A stretch of DNA of 64,000 nt, taken from Candidatus Methanomassiliicoccus intestinalis Issoire-Mx1. GTDB lineage: Archaea > Thermoplasmatota > Thermoplasmata > Methanomassiliicoccales > Methanomassiliicoccaceae. Made by a program: the position numbers and the translations under genes. Below the pieces are notes generated by a model. That model had not been told where the DNA came from. It did not search any database and saw nothing but the letters and a program-made list of their open reading frames with translations. Below, piece after piece: positions 26,792-36,626 of this stretch. The stretch lies in NCBI RefSeq assembly GCF_000404225.1, contig NC_021353.1:1116001-1180000 (forward strand), read 5' to 3'. Numbering within the stretch: the stretch's first letter is position 1; every line of letters begins with the position of its first letter.

Positions 26792-26983
26792 ATGTCTAAA
26801 AAAGAGCAGGTGAAAAAGAAAGTCAGCCCTGTTGACATCCTTGCGATAGGGTTCGTCATCGCATTCCTGATACTCGGAATTCTAGTAATTCTGAATTACA
26901 CGCTGTGGGGAATATGCCTCGGCGCTTCTGCAGTGATTATAACAATAGCTGTCGCACTCCTCTCCTCAGACAAATCAAAATGA
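26792..26983 (+). CDS. Small two-helix membrane protein
   Basis: 63 residues: a lysine-rich cytoplasmic start (MSKKEQVKKKV), a hydrophobic helix (DILAIGFVIAFLILGILVIL) and a second one (WGICLGASAVIITIAVALL), ending DKSK. Both termini would face the cytoplasm. I do not recognise a family. It has a clear TATA box and lies 9 bp before the ubiquitin-like gene, so the two are co-transcribed. Confidence 0.7.
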   Translation: MSKKEQVKKKVSPVDILAIGFVIAFLILGILVILNYTLWGICLGASAVIITIAVALLSSDKSK

Positions 26984-26992
26984 GGCTTTACA

Positions 26993-27193
26993 ATGATGAT
27001 TAATGTGCAGCATGAAAGCAAAACGGAAAAAATCTGCTTGGATGAAGGCTCCACAGCAGAAAATCTGCTCTCCTGCATGGGGCTGATGCCTGATGCCTAC
27101 ATTGTTTTAAAGGGAAAACTTCCGATTCCGATAGACTGTATTTTAAGCGAGGGAGATTCCATAAAATTAATAAAAGTGGCATCTGGCGGCTGA
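26993..27193 (+). CDS. MoaD/ThiS-type ubiquitin-like protein
   Basis: A 66-residue beta-grasp protein ending in Gly-Gly (IKLIKVASGG), the hallmark of sulfur carriers (ThiS, MoaD) and archaeal SAMP modifiers. The hydrophobic core pattern and the DCILSEGDSIKLIKVASGG tail fit well. An E1-like activating enzyme is not in the window, so it cannot be said whether it delivers sulfur for thiamine, molybdopterin or tRNA thiolation, or tags proteins. It is co-transcribed with a small membrane protein. Confidence 0.85.
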   Translation: MMINVQHESKTEKICLDEGSTAENLLSCMGLMPDAYIVLKGKLPIPIDCILSEGDSIKLIKVASGG

Positions 27194-27243
27194 TAATGGA
27201 TTAATGATCCAATGTTCTATAAGTCAAGAAAACGTGCAAAGGG

Positions 27244-27250
27244 TTATAAA
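27244..27250 (+). promoter_or_regulatory. TATA box upstream of dnaG
   Basis: TTATAAA followed by a roughly 200-nt leader before the dnaG ATG at 27468. The leader holds a His-rich small ORF and a 9-bp hairpin. Confidence 0.55.
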
Positions 27251-27264
27251 CCCCCTTCTTCACT

Positions 27265-27426
27265 ATGGACGCTGGAAATCAACTTAATTTAACTACTCAT
27301 ACTCACTATCATCATTTCCATCCGGCTAAGGGTGGGAATCTTACAACAATTTCAAACAATCATCCGCATGATGGTCGGCCAACGATCTTTGCCATATTTT
27401 GTAATGGCAAAGCGCGTATGTTTTAG
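27265..27426 (+). other. His-rich 53-codon leader ORF
   Basis: An ATG 15 nt after the TATA box opens a frame reading LNLTTHTHYHHFHPAKGG early on, with seven His in 53 codons. This resembles the histidine-rich peptides of bacterial attenuators, but the downstream gene is dnaG, not a his gene. It ends in TAG, a codon no confident gene here uses as a stop, which weighs against it being a normal gene. No ribosome site is possible so close to the transcription start; it would be leaderless. Confidence 0.25.
27387..27412 (+). promoter_or_regulatory. Hairpin in the dnaG leader
   Basis: CTTTGCCAT and ATGGCAAAG form a perfect 9-bp stem with an 8-nt loop, 56 nt before the dnaG ATG. No T-run follows, so it is not a terminator; it may be a leader structure or protein-binding site. 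Confidence 0.45.
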
Positions 27427-27467
27427 TTCTAACTCTAAGTTGGTTTTTAAGATAAAGAGGTGTACAA

Positions 27468-28877
27468 ATGAATATTGATCCCAGCACCACCAAGTACTTG
27501 ATAAAGGCAAGACTCCAAGCCGACGGCATTGTTGAGAAGCCTGATGTGGTTGGTGCAATTTTCGGACAAACCGAAGGATTACTCGGCGACGAGCTTGATC
27601 TGCACGACCTGCAGAAAAGCGGAAGAATGGGTCGCATTGAAGTAGAAGTCATATCCAAACAAGGAAAATCAGACGGCGAAGTTCTCATACCGTCCAGCCT
27701 GGATCAGGTTGAGACTGTCATTCTGGCATCAGCACTGGAGACCATTGACAGGGTCGGACCGTGCAAAGCCAAGATCACCATTCTGGGAATCGAAGACGTA
27801 AGAGTCATCAAAAGAGCCAAAATCATCGAAAGGGCCAAAGAGCTTCTGGCAGATCTTATCAAACAGTCTAAGACAACCGGCATCGATCTTACAGAAAGCG
27901 TCAGGCAGAGTGTGCAGATTGAAGAACTCGTGCACTATGGAAAGGAACACCTTCCAGCCGGACCCAATGTAGGCGAAAGCGATGCAGTCATTGTTGTCGA
28001 GGGCCGCTCTGATGTGCTGAATCTTCTGAGATCGGGCATCAAGAACACAATCGCAGTGGAAGGAACAAATGTTCCCAAGACTGTCATGGACCTCAGCAAA
28101 GAAAGGATCATCACGGCATTCGTAGACGGAGACCGCGGAGGAGACCTTATTCTGAGAGAACTTTTCCAGGTCGCAGAAGTCGATTTCGTGGCCCGTGCCC
28201 CCAGAGGCATGGAGGTTGAAGAGCTGACTCAGAAGCAGATCATGAAATGCCTGCGCAACAAGATTCCCGGCGAACAGTACATGGAGATGTACAATATGGT
28301 TCCCGATGCTGCTCCCTCCTTACTCAAAGAAGAGGAAGTTACAGCAATCATCGAGAAGCCCATAGAGAGTCTTGTAGTAGAGAAGCCTGTTGAGCGCGAG
28401 CCTGTCCAGGAACGTCCTGAAAAGCGCCAGCGCGAACCAAGAGAAAGCAGGTCGCACCGCGAGCCCAGGGAGCGCAAGAGCAAGAAAGAGAAGGAACCTG
28501 CCGCAGATATACTGGAAGAGCCTGTTACAGATCCATTCGCTGAGATTGATGAGGAGAAGGAATCCTCCAGCGGCCTGTCTGAAGCGCAGGAAAAATACAA
28601 AGAAATGATTAACAGCCTTTCTACAACATCTAAAGCAAACATTCTCGGTAAAGACGGAGAAGTCATCAGAGAAGTCTCAGTCCGCGAGCTTGTCAACACA
28701 CTCAAGAACGGAGTTGAAGGCGTCTACTCTGTCGTATTTGACGGAATTATAACCCAGCGTATAGTCGATATTGCTTCCAATATGAATATCGAGACCATCG
28801 TTGGTACCAAACTGGGAAACATCGCCAAGCAGCCAGAGAATGTTGAAATCTGGACAAAGGACGAATTAAATGCCTGA
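27468..28877 (+). CDS. dnaG: Archaeal DnaG primase-like, exosome-associated protein
   Basis: Archaeal DnaG, 469 residues, with the N-terminal domain LIKARLQADGIVEKPDVVGA and a central TOPRIM domain. TOPRIM motifs are VIVVEGRSDVLNLLRSG near residue 170 and ITAFVDGDRGG near 215. In archaea this protein is a structural part of the RNA exosome and has some primase activity. The region around residues 290-370 is a long charged linker rich in Glu, Arg and Pro, before a conserved C-terminal exosome-binding-like domain. An AGAGGTG ribosome site precedes the ATG. It overlaps the following ATPase gene by 8 bp. Confidence 0.95.
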   Translation: MNIDPSTTKYLIKARLQADGIVEKPDVVGAIFGQTEGLLGDELDLHDLQKSGRMGRIEVEVISKQGKSDGEVLIPSSLDQVETVILASALETIDRVGPCKAKITILGIEDVRVIKRAKIIERAKELLADLIKQSKTTGIDLTESVRQSVQIEELVHYGKEHLPAGPNVGESDAVIVVEGRSDVLNLLRSGIKNTIAVEGTNVPKTVMDLSKERIITAFVDGDRGGDLILRELFQVAEVDFVARAPRGMEVEELTQKQIMKCLRNKIPGEQYMEMYNMVPDAAPSLLKEEEVTAIIEKPIESLVVEKPVEREPVQERPEKRQREPRESRSHREPRERKSKKEKEPAADILEEPVTDPFAEIDEEKESSSGLSEAQEKYKEMINSLSTTSKANILGKDGEVIREVSVRELVNTLKNGVEGVYSVVFDGIITQRIVDIASNMNIETIVGTKLGNIAKQPENVEIWTKDELNA

Positions 28878-30402
28878 AAAAGTTGACATCCGGAAAGAGA
28901 TAGACCTCAAGTCTATCTCTACAACAGCTGACATTGCCATACCTAACGACCCCTTAGACAGAGTCATAGGCCAGGACGAAGCTGTAGAACTTGCGAGAAT
29001 CGCTGCAAGACAAAAAAGACATCTGCTGCTTGTAGGGCCTCCAGGTACCGGAAAGTCAATGATCGCTCAGGCTCTGGCTCTGCATCTTCCTCATCCTACT
29101 GAAGAAGTCAGAGTCGTACATAACCCCGAGAATCCCGAGCGCCCCCTGATTGAAGTTCTCACAGAAAGCGAGCTTAACAGGGAAAAGGAATCAAAGGGCT
29201 TTGCCGAAGGAGAACTTATTGAACCGCAGGCTGCACCCCCGGCTGTCGCAGAGAAACTGGGATACAGATGCAAAAACTGCGGCTACTATTCATCTCCGAG
29301 GGAGAAGACCTGCCCGTCCTGCGACCAGCCTAAAGCCGGCCAGGAGGGTCAGCCCAACAATCCCTTTGGAGATTTGATCGGCAACATGATGGAATCCATG
29401 GGTGTTCCTGCCTCAGGACTCTCTCCTGCAAAAGAAAAAGTCACTACCACCAGAAAACGCTTTGATAAAGAGGAAGTCGTAGTCTTCGAAAGAAGCGGCG
29501 ACATGATCCGCATGCTTGACCAAAGCGCTCTGGAAAGAAGGAGAGAGATTGAAAAACAGCGCCCCCGCAAAGTGCTGGTTCCTCTTGAGCGCAATCCCTT
29601 TGTGCTTGCCACCGGCGCCAGCGAGACTGAGATTCTGGGAGATGTCAGGCATGACCCCTTCGGAGGCCATGTCCAGCTGGGAAGCCCCCCGTATGAGAGA
29701 GTTATTCCCGGTGCCATTCATGAAGCCCATCAGGGAGTTCTATTCCTTGATGAATTGTCTCATTTAGGCCAGACCCAGAGGTTTATTCTTACGGCAATGC
29801 AGGAGAAGAGGTTCCCCATTTCTGGAAGGAATCCCCAGTCCGCCGGTGCATCTGTCAAGGTTGACAACGTTCCCTGCAACTTTATTCTTGTAGGGGCCTG
29901 CAACATCCAGGACTTAGAGAATGTTCTTTCTCCTCTGAGATCCAGAATCGCCGGTGACGGCTACGAAGTGCTGGTAGACACGTTCATGGAAGACAATGAC
30001 ATTAACCGTGCCAGAATTGCCCAGTTCACTGCTCAGGAGATCGCCACCGATGGAAAGATACCTCCGGCATCAAGAGCTGCTGTAGAATCCATAATTGCCG
30101 AGGCCAAACGCCGTGCAAAAGTGATTGATTCGAAAGATAATGCTCTGACGCTGCGTCTTAGAGAACTAGGCGGTCTGATCAGGTCTGCAGGGGATATTGC
30201 AGTCTTTATGGATTCACCTGTCATCGAAGAGAGTCATGTCATTGCAGCTAAAGCCCGCAGCCGTACTGCCGAAGAACAGATCAGAGAAAGATACGGTACA
30301 TACATGAAAGGACTGGGAACAGACATTTCTTCTGCTCAGAAGGAGCGTTCACAGTACTACTTCTGGAATGAACACGTGACTGACGATCAGGCATATCAGT
30401 AA
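28870..30402 (+). CDS. Lon-like/MoxR-like AAA+ ATPase with zinc ribbon, no protease domain
   Basis: AAA+ ATPase of 510 residues, similar to the ATPase half of archaeal LonB. Walker A is LLVGPPGTGKSM near residue 55, Walker B is VLFLDELSHLG near 290, and the arginine-finger region follows LRSRIAGDGYEV. Between Walker A and B is a zinc ribbon with CKNC near residue 136 and CPSC near 150. The protein ends without the Ser-Lys protease domain and without membrane helices, so it cannot itself be a protease. Its coding overlap with dnaG implies joint production and perhaps a role with the exosome or in protein remodelling. Confidence 0.85.
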   Translation: MPEKVDIRKEIDLKSISTTADIAIPNDPLDRVIGQDEAVELARIAARQKRHLLLVGPPGTGKSMIAQALALHLPHPTEEVRVVHNPENPERPLIEVLTESELNREKESKGFAEGELIEPQAAPPAVAEKLGYRCKNCGYYSSPREKTCPSCDQPKAGQEGQPNNPFGDLIGNMMESMGVPASGLSPAKEKVTTTRKRFDKEEVVVFERSGDMIRMLDQSALERRREIEKQRPRKVLVPLERNPFVLATGASETEILGDVRHDPFGGHVQLGSPPYERVIPGAIHEAHQGVLFLDELSHLGQTQRFILTAMQEKRFPISGRNPQSAGASVKVDNVPCNFILVGACNIQDLENVLSPLRSRIAGDGYEVLVDTFMEDNDINRARIAQFTAQEIATDGKIPPASRAAVESIIAEAKRRAKVIDSKDNALTLRLRELGGLIRSAGDIAVFMDSPVIEESHVIAAKARSRTAEEQIRERYGTYMKGLGTDISSAQKERSQYYFWNEHVTDDQAYQ

Positions 30403-30412
30403 ACGTCAAACA

Positions 30413-30425
30413 GGGTCTTTGACCC
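30413..30425 (+). terminator. Terminator of the dnaG operon
   Basis: GGGTC-TTT-GACCC followed by ATTCTATTTTTATT, 10 bp after the ATPase stop. Confidence 0.65.
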
Positions 30426-30516
30426 ATTCTATTTTTATTAATTTACTGCTGACAGTACATTATTGACTTTTCACAAAATGATTAATGAATCTTAATCGAA
30501 ATTAAATAAAAAGATG

Positions 30517-30538
30517 AAAGACTGCGAAAGCAGTCTTT
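30517..30538 (-). terminator. Terminator hairpin of adhesin 1
   Basis: AAAGACTGC and GCAGTCTTT form a 9-bp stem just past the adhesin stop. A copy with the same stem and similar flank stands at 60796-60817 behind the truncated third adhesin. Confidence 0.65.
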
Positions 30539-30560
30539 ATTGATTTTATAGGGTTTACTC

Positions 30561-33500
30561 TCACTTCTTCTTCATGAAGTAATATGCTAAAGCGATGATG
30601 ATGAGAATAATTATTACTGCTGCGATTATGTAATAAACAGTATTGTCGCTGTTATTGTCATCATTCTTGTCATCAGGGTTGTCTGGAACTATTGGTTCCT
30701 GAGCTTCATAGACGATTATGAACTTTGAAAGGTGATTTGTTTCAAACGATACCTGATTGTCTTTATATGAACAGTTCATTTTTTCGATTGAACCGTCATC
30801 TTTGAGATAATAAACAATCAAGTTGTTTTGATCTTCTCCCTCTTTGAGTTCATAAGGTATCGATACAGTAATTGATTTACCGTTGAAGCTTGATATGTTC
30901 TCGTTTCCTGCTCTGATTGTGATGTCATATACAGGGTTGTCTCCTACGACTTTCTTTTGTTCTTCTGTTAATTTGTTCTCTGCATTGTTTACTTCAATGA
31001 TCAACGTGTCTGCTTCTGAATTATTTTCTAATATTTCTGCAAGAACTTCTTTTTCAATAATTACTTCTCCTTCTGAAGTTGCTATTGAAATTGAATCAAT
31101 GTTGTTATTGTTTTCAATCTTCTTTGAAATTGTTTCTAAATCTGAAACAGATATTGATACAGATGTTACTGTTCCTTCTACATTGTCTTTATCAACTATG
31201 CTAAGCGTGTTTGAGCCTGATGCGACTGTTTCATGAACTAATTCATCTGCTTTCTTGTCATCTACCTTAATTTCTGCGTTTCCGCTGCTGTCAGGTATGA
31301 TAGGTTCTTCCGGTGTATCAGGAGTTACAGGTGGATTGACGGGGTATCCTCCGCTGCTGCCGCCTGAACTTGATTTAATGGTTGATGTGAAACGTTCAGC
31401 ATTTGTATCATCAGCAGCCACGGTATAGACCGTGCTTCCATTCACTTCAACTTCGATGCTATGATTAGCTGTGAATGTTCCATCAGTACCTAAGAACTCT
31501 CCGTTTTTACCCCTATTTAAATCCCCAACATATAAATCATATTTTGCACCAGTTACAGCTGTTTTACTAATTGTGACAGAGATGTCTGAATATGATTTAT
31601 TACCCGTTGTTCCCACGGAGCCATAGTTAGGATGATCAATTACTGCAACGCCCATTCCCCATGAAGACGGACCAGATGCACCTGTTGAATCGATAGGTTC
31701 ATTCTGATTGATCGAAATTTCAGCATTTGAAATTGAAACAGTTCCAGCTCTAATATCAAATCCTGTTTTTCCTATGAATTTTCCACCAGTTACAGTCAGA
31801 TTAGTTGTTGAAGGGAAGAATATTGCGGCAGATGCATTAGATGTGTATTTTCCACCTGAAATAGTTATTTCAGCTCCATTATCAGTTCCATTTCCACTTA
31901 TTGCAGAGTAACCAGCAGTGATTGAGACATCTTTGTCTGAAGATACTTTAGAATAAGTTGAAGCGAATACTCCGTACCCCGCATCATAAGCCCCAGTGGT
32001 ATTAACGACAAATATATTGCACTTTTCAAGAACTAATTGTGCATAATCTGGAGAAGTACCATTTACCATTATAGTAGCATTGGACATGTCTGAATATGTA
32101 TAGATGATAGAACCTTTAGAATTTGACGAGTCCATTATTGTTAGATATCCACCTGCTCCTACATATATTCCAGAACCTGCTGATGAAAGTGTTAAGGTAT
32201 GACCATTGAGATCTAATGTTACATTATTTGAGATAAGTAGTGAAGTCGTATAACCCTCCTCCACATTTACATCAACTGAATTAACAACATTAATATTGTC
32301 CATAAGTTTTATTGTTCCAGAACATAAATTAATTGCATTCTTTAGAGCATCTGCAGAATTTACTTCGATTATACCCTCATTGATGAACTTTCCAGATCCA
32401 TTAGTTGTTAATGAACTACCTTCAATTATTTCAAGTTTAGAAGATTCAGTGAGTGTCCAAGTCTTACCATCACCAATGGTGTAATCAGAAGCTTGTACAG
32501 TAATATTTGTATAATCATTTGCATTAGAGATGTCTGCAGCTGATACTGTGTATCCAGGTGCATCTATTGTAATAGTAGTATCACTTAATGAATTGATTCT
32601 TGATGTGATCCAAGGATTGCTTCCTTTTGACCATTTGGCTCCGCCAAGAAATATCTTATCAATTCCATTAATATCCTCAGTTATTTTGAAAGTAATGTTA
32701 TCAAATATAGCATTCGGTCCACCATCAGTACTTGTGAATCCAGACAATGCTCCAATAACAACGATGTTAGCACTACCTTCTGTTCCTAAACTTTTGATAT
32801 CAACAGTTACATTGGATACTTGTCCCCTGTTTCCTGAAGAGATCAGACCAGTGGTTATCTTTGAAGTCCCGTTAACAGTGAGATTTGCAGTTTTGGTATA
32901 TCCATTAATACCGCCAGCAACGATTTCATCAAAGTTTCCACCATTAATTGTTAAGTTGGCAGTTTCAACATGTGTATATCCTAGTCTGCCGCCACCTACT
33001 GCATATAAGATATCTCCACCATTAATGGTAACATTGGTAGTTGTTGTTTTATTTTTTAAAGCTTCTAGACTGACAGCAGTTGTTGAGCTATCTGTAGACC
33101 AGCCTCCACCGGCTACATATGTTGCTTTTCCTCCATCGATTGTTATTGTTGACGTACCAACAGTTGCGTTTCCATATCCGCCACCAACGATACCATAAGC
33201 CTTTCCGCCATTCATTGTGATTTCTGAAGAAGTGACAGTCTCCCCAGCATTATTTGATCCACCAAACACAGTGAAAGTTGATAAATCGAAATTATCAACA
33301 AATAATATAGTATTACCACTATTATCTTTATATTCGATTTTAGAATCAGATAATGATCCTGAACCGATTGATATTGGAGTTCCATTGGCAAAGATAAAAT
33401 TATCAATACCGATTGTTTCAATCGTAATTGGATGTTTTTGGGAGTTGTCGGTTCCATCAGCTTGTAGTTTTGTTGGTGTGACGGTAGCACCTTTACTAAG

Positions 33501-34641
33501 GTTTACAAAACTATTACCGTTTCCAGGGATAGATATGGATACATTATGAGACGCGCTAGGTATAGTTTGTTGAGATGTGTTAAAAGAGCCGCCCTCAATC
33601 CTGAGATCGTCATATGAACCAAATGAAGTGAAATAATATGCGTATGCTGCATTATAGATATTAGCTGAATTGACAGTAACATTAATCGGTGTTTGAGTTA
33701 CGCTATCGTTATCATCTGTATTCTTTCCATATGCAGTATTATCAAAAACAGCTACACCCATTCCCCATGGTGTTGGGCCATCATCGTCAGTCTTCTTTTC
33801 ATCAGGACTGCCGAGAACGTTTATTATTGCATTATCATCAATGGTTACAGTACCTGATCGAATATCAAATCCTGTCTTTCCTGTGAATGTTCCGCCAGTG
33901 ACATTTAACTCAGCTCCACCAGGAAAATAGATAGCGGCAGTTGTCGTTGAAGTATAGCATCCGCCATTCAAAGTTATTTTTGCATCAGCAGAATTTGTGG
34001 TCCCATTTTCGACAGGATTGCCTCCATTTGTAGCAACGGCTGAACTGTCTGCAGTAATTGAACCACCGGTTATATTGAGTACTCCCTTGGAAAAGACTGC
34101 TACACCATATCCATTGCTGATTATGTCAACATTGTTTAGATTCAAAGTCTGCACGTTTGCATCAGTTACGGATGTCTTAGTTTGACCTACCCTAATTGGT
34201 GATATATCTCCTAACGTTCCGCTGTATACAATTTTACCATCTTTAATGGTCACCGTTGCATTATCTGCGATGACTAATCGATTAGAATTAGAATCAATAT
34301 TAGAATTAGATGTATCATTTTTATTAGATTCATTACCTACAGATGGAATCGTAATTGTATGACCATTCAAATCAAGGATTGTTCCATTTATAAGAGTCAA
34401 TGGTCCGGATTCGTTAGATATTGTAATATCCTGAGCCAATTTAATATTGCCACCCAGGGCATTTTTCAAGTCAGTCAAATTAGAAACAGTTACTTCATTA
34501 TTCTCGCTCAAAACAACTGAGTCTGAAGCGTTGTTTTCCGATACCCCCCCCCCCCAGGTCTGTCTGGGTAAGAGGGACCAGAAGCATCATTGCAGCAACC
34601 AGCATAGCTGCTGCTAATATCAACTTGCTTTTATTGTTCAT
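30561..34641 (-). CDS. Adhesin-like surface protein 1, phase-variable, out of frame here
   Basis: Large surface protein, 1,359 residues when in frame. From the ATG at 34641 (GGTGAG ribosome site) the signal peptide reads MNNKSKLILAAAMLVAAMML. Then a run of 12 G on the coding strand (34544-34555) shifts the frame; 11 or 14 G would join it to the 1,316-residue body. The body has two duplicated right-handed beta-helix-like modules (TILDLNGHTITIP with GKTGFDIRSGTVTI; VTLDLNGHTLTLS with GKTGFDIRAGTVSI), separated by GGG-rich repeats. A Pro-rich hinge and a stalk follow, with a membrane helix near the end (YYIIAAVIIILIIIALAYYF) and KKK. The C-terminal 240 residues resemble those of the third adhesin. 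Confidence 0.85.
34544..34555. repeat. Poly-C/poly-G tract in adhesin 1 (12 bp)
   Basis: Twelve C on the plus strand in otherwise AT-rich DNA, placed a few codons after the signal peptide. Losing one base restores the full reading frame, so it is well suited to slipped-strand switching. Confidence 0.9.
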
Positions 34642-34864
34642 TTGCTCACCAAATATTGTTAAAGAAAAGACCAGAAACGTGTGTATGCCGGGATCAATTT
34701 CAGACCAGGCGGATATCTTCAAGTCCTTTCTCAATCAGTATTACGTTGCGGCATGTTCGTAGATATATAAGCTAATAAGGACAAGATTCTAACGGCAGAA
34801 AATGATTAAACAATCGATAATCTCCATACAAAAATAAAAATTAAAAAAAAAGTGTTTGCAGAGA

Positions 34865-34880
34865 AAGCGCTCAGGCGCTT
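34865..34880 (-). terminator. Hairpin at the end of the MFS gene
   Basis: AAGCGC and GCGCTT flank a 4-nt loop that contains the stop codon; about 18 nt later the minus strand has a run of nine T. A probable terminator of the MFS gene. Confidence 0.5.
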
Positions 34881-36070
34881 ACCTGCTTTTTCTTTGAGTT
34901 TGATCTTTCGAGAAACAGTGATGTTACTCCATAGATTATTCCGATTATGAGAGCAATGACACCGATCACCAGGAACAGACCGCTGTATGTTCCCATAACT
35001 GCCATGATAGGAATTATCACTAAGGTAGCAGAGAACTGTCCCAGATTAAGCGCTGTCGAATAACCGCCCATAATCTTGCCTGATGTTTTTGCCACAGACT
35101 GAGATGCCAGTGTCGTAGATACTGTAGGCGAGATTATACCCATGCCTATTCCTGCAAACACCATTGAGACTGCAATGTATGCGTAGGAATGAGGCAGATA
35201 CAGCAGACAGAGGGATATTCCCAGGAAAATAAATGCAATGGCCAGCAGTTTGAATCTTTCGATAGCTGCTGAAATCCTTCTGAAGCTGAGACTTGTCACA
35301 GCATTGCATACTCCCTGCACTCCCAGGAACACACCTGACATGATCGATGGAGCGTTCATTTCCGAGAGATAATAAGGAAGCTTGCTTGGAAGAATAAAGC
35401 ACATGATCATTGCTAAGAAGATCGTCAGATAACAGACGATAATAAGCTTCAGGTTGAACTTCTCTTCCGGCTGAATATCTATGCCGTCTGTTACCTCAGG
35501 CCTTGTAGGCTCCCTGAGTGAAACCAGAGCAAGAGCGAAAATGAAGAAGCCGATTGCATAGATTAAGAAAGGATCTCTCCAGCTGAAGTCTGCCAGGGCT
35601 CCCCCTGAGGTCTCCAGCACAAGAATGCCGATACCCATTGCAGCAGACTGATAACTGAGGACTTTGACCCTGACCATGCCTGTGTAATATTCAGCAATTA
35701 GAGCCGTACAGCAGCTGGTGATACCGGCGATACCGATTCCAACGAAGAAACGACCGATGAGAATTGTGTAAACGTCATTCAGGAAGTAACCGGAAACACC
35801 AGCAACTCCGAAAACAAGTAATGAAGCTAAAAGGACTTTCACTTTGCCTATTTTATCTGAAAGTGCACCTATGAGAAGACCTGTGATGGCGATAGCCAAT
35901 GAAGGAAGTGTGATTATCAGATTAATAAGAGATTCAGAGGCGTCGGGAAATGCTAAGCTTATAGCCGGTAGTGCCGGGGCAACCGCGGCTCCTCCCATGA
36001 GCATGAGCATTGATGCCAACAAAATCGCAATCATTGAAAGTTTTGTGGGCTTGAACTCTTTCCCTTTCAT
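34871..36070 (-). CDS. Major facilitator superfamily exporter
   Basis: Twelve-helix MFS transporter, 399 residues from the ATG at 36070. The in-frame stretch upstream to 36124 has no family likeness. The loop between helices 2 and 3 carries GALSDKIGKVKVLLASLLVF, the MFS signature, and DHA1-type features (GRFFVGIGIAGITSCCTALI) suggest a drug or metabolite exporter. It is alone between an adhesin and the GNAT gene. Substrate unknown. Confidence 0.9.
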   Translation of the reverse strand: MKGKEFKPTKLSMIAILLASMLMLMGGAAVAPALPAISLAFPDASESLINLIITLPSLAIAITGLLIGALSDKIGKVKVLLASLLVFGVAGVSGYFLNDVYTILIGRFFVGIGIAGITSCCTALIAEYYTGMVRVKVLSYQSAAMGIGILVLETSGGALADFSWRDPFLIYAIGFFIFALALVSLREPTRPEVTDGIDIQPEEKFNLKLIIVCYLTIFLAMIMCFILPSKLPYYLSEMNAPSIMSGVFLGVQGVCNAVTSLSFRRISAAIERFKLLAIAFIFLGISLCLLYLPHSYAYIAVSMVFAGIGMGIISPTVSTTLASQSVAKTSGKIMGGYSTALNLGQFSATLVIIPIMAVMGTYSGLFLVIGVIALIIGIIYGVTSLFLERSNSKKKQVSA

Positions 36071-36163
36071 AAAATGCTCAATGTGAGGTATTATATGATG
36101 ATTGCGACCGGCATCCAACAACAATAGTGTATAAAATATACATCAAAGTCGTAAAATCAGACA

Positions 36164-36607
36164 TTATGACTCTTCAAGAGTCATGATAAAAGCGTCTTCA
36201 CCATCCTTGTAATAATTTTCCCTGAGCTCCTTGAGCTTGAAACCGAAGCGCTGATAGAACCTTATGGCATTGATATTTGATTTTCTTACTTCCAGCTGCA
36301 CCTCGAGGCAGTTGAGGGCATTGCAGGCGGAGAGGAACTTAATCATCATCTCTGCACCGATGCCGCGGTGCCTCATGTCGGGATCGACTGAAAGCATGAG
36401 AATCTGTACCTGTCCCGGAGACACTACTGAACCTAAAAGAAAGCCGGCGATGCCTGAGACACTTTCCGCCACTATGCAGCCCTGCGGCCACAGTTTCGGC
36501 AGGATTGTGAAGATTGTCGGGTCATAGTCTTCCTCAAGGGTAGAACAGACTAGATCATAAACTGCCGGAGCGTCTGAATCCCGAAAATTTCTCAGATACA
36601 CTGTCAT
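36164..36607 (-). CDS. GNAT acetyltransferase, RimI-like
   Basis: Acetyl-CoA-dependent N-acetyltransferase of 147 residues. The acetyl-CoA loop is DMRHRGIGAEMMIKFLSA near residue 78, preceded by the beta-4 strand VQILMLSVDP and followed by LEVRKSNINAIRFYQRFGFK, all typical of RimI/Ard1-type protein N-terminal acetyltransferases. The start at 36607 has an AGGAA site; a longer form from 36643 would overlap the upstream gene. It follows the transglutaminase-like gene closely and is probably co-transcribed. Confidence 0.88.
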   Translation of the reverse strand: MTVYLRNFRDSDAPAVYDLVCSTLEEDYDPTIFTILPKLWPQGCIVAESVSGIAGFLLGSVVSPGQVQILMLSVDPDMRHRGIGAEMMIKFLSACNALNCLEVQLEVRKSNINAIRFYQRFGFKLKELRENYYKDGEDAFIMTLEES

Positions 36608-36626
36608 GATATTGTTTCCTGAATGT

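Noticed and set aside
27265..27426. True histidine-operon attenuator
   Set aside because: Downstream gene is dnaG, the hairpin lacks a T-run, and attenuation by ribosome stalling is not established in archaea; kept only as an observation.
34498..34734. Separate 78-residue signal-peptide protein
   Set aside because: It is the 5' end of adhesin 1 split off by the poly-G frame shift, not an independent gene.
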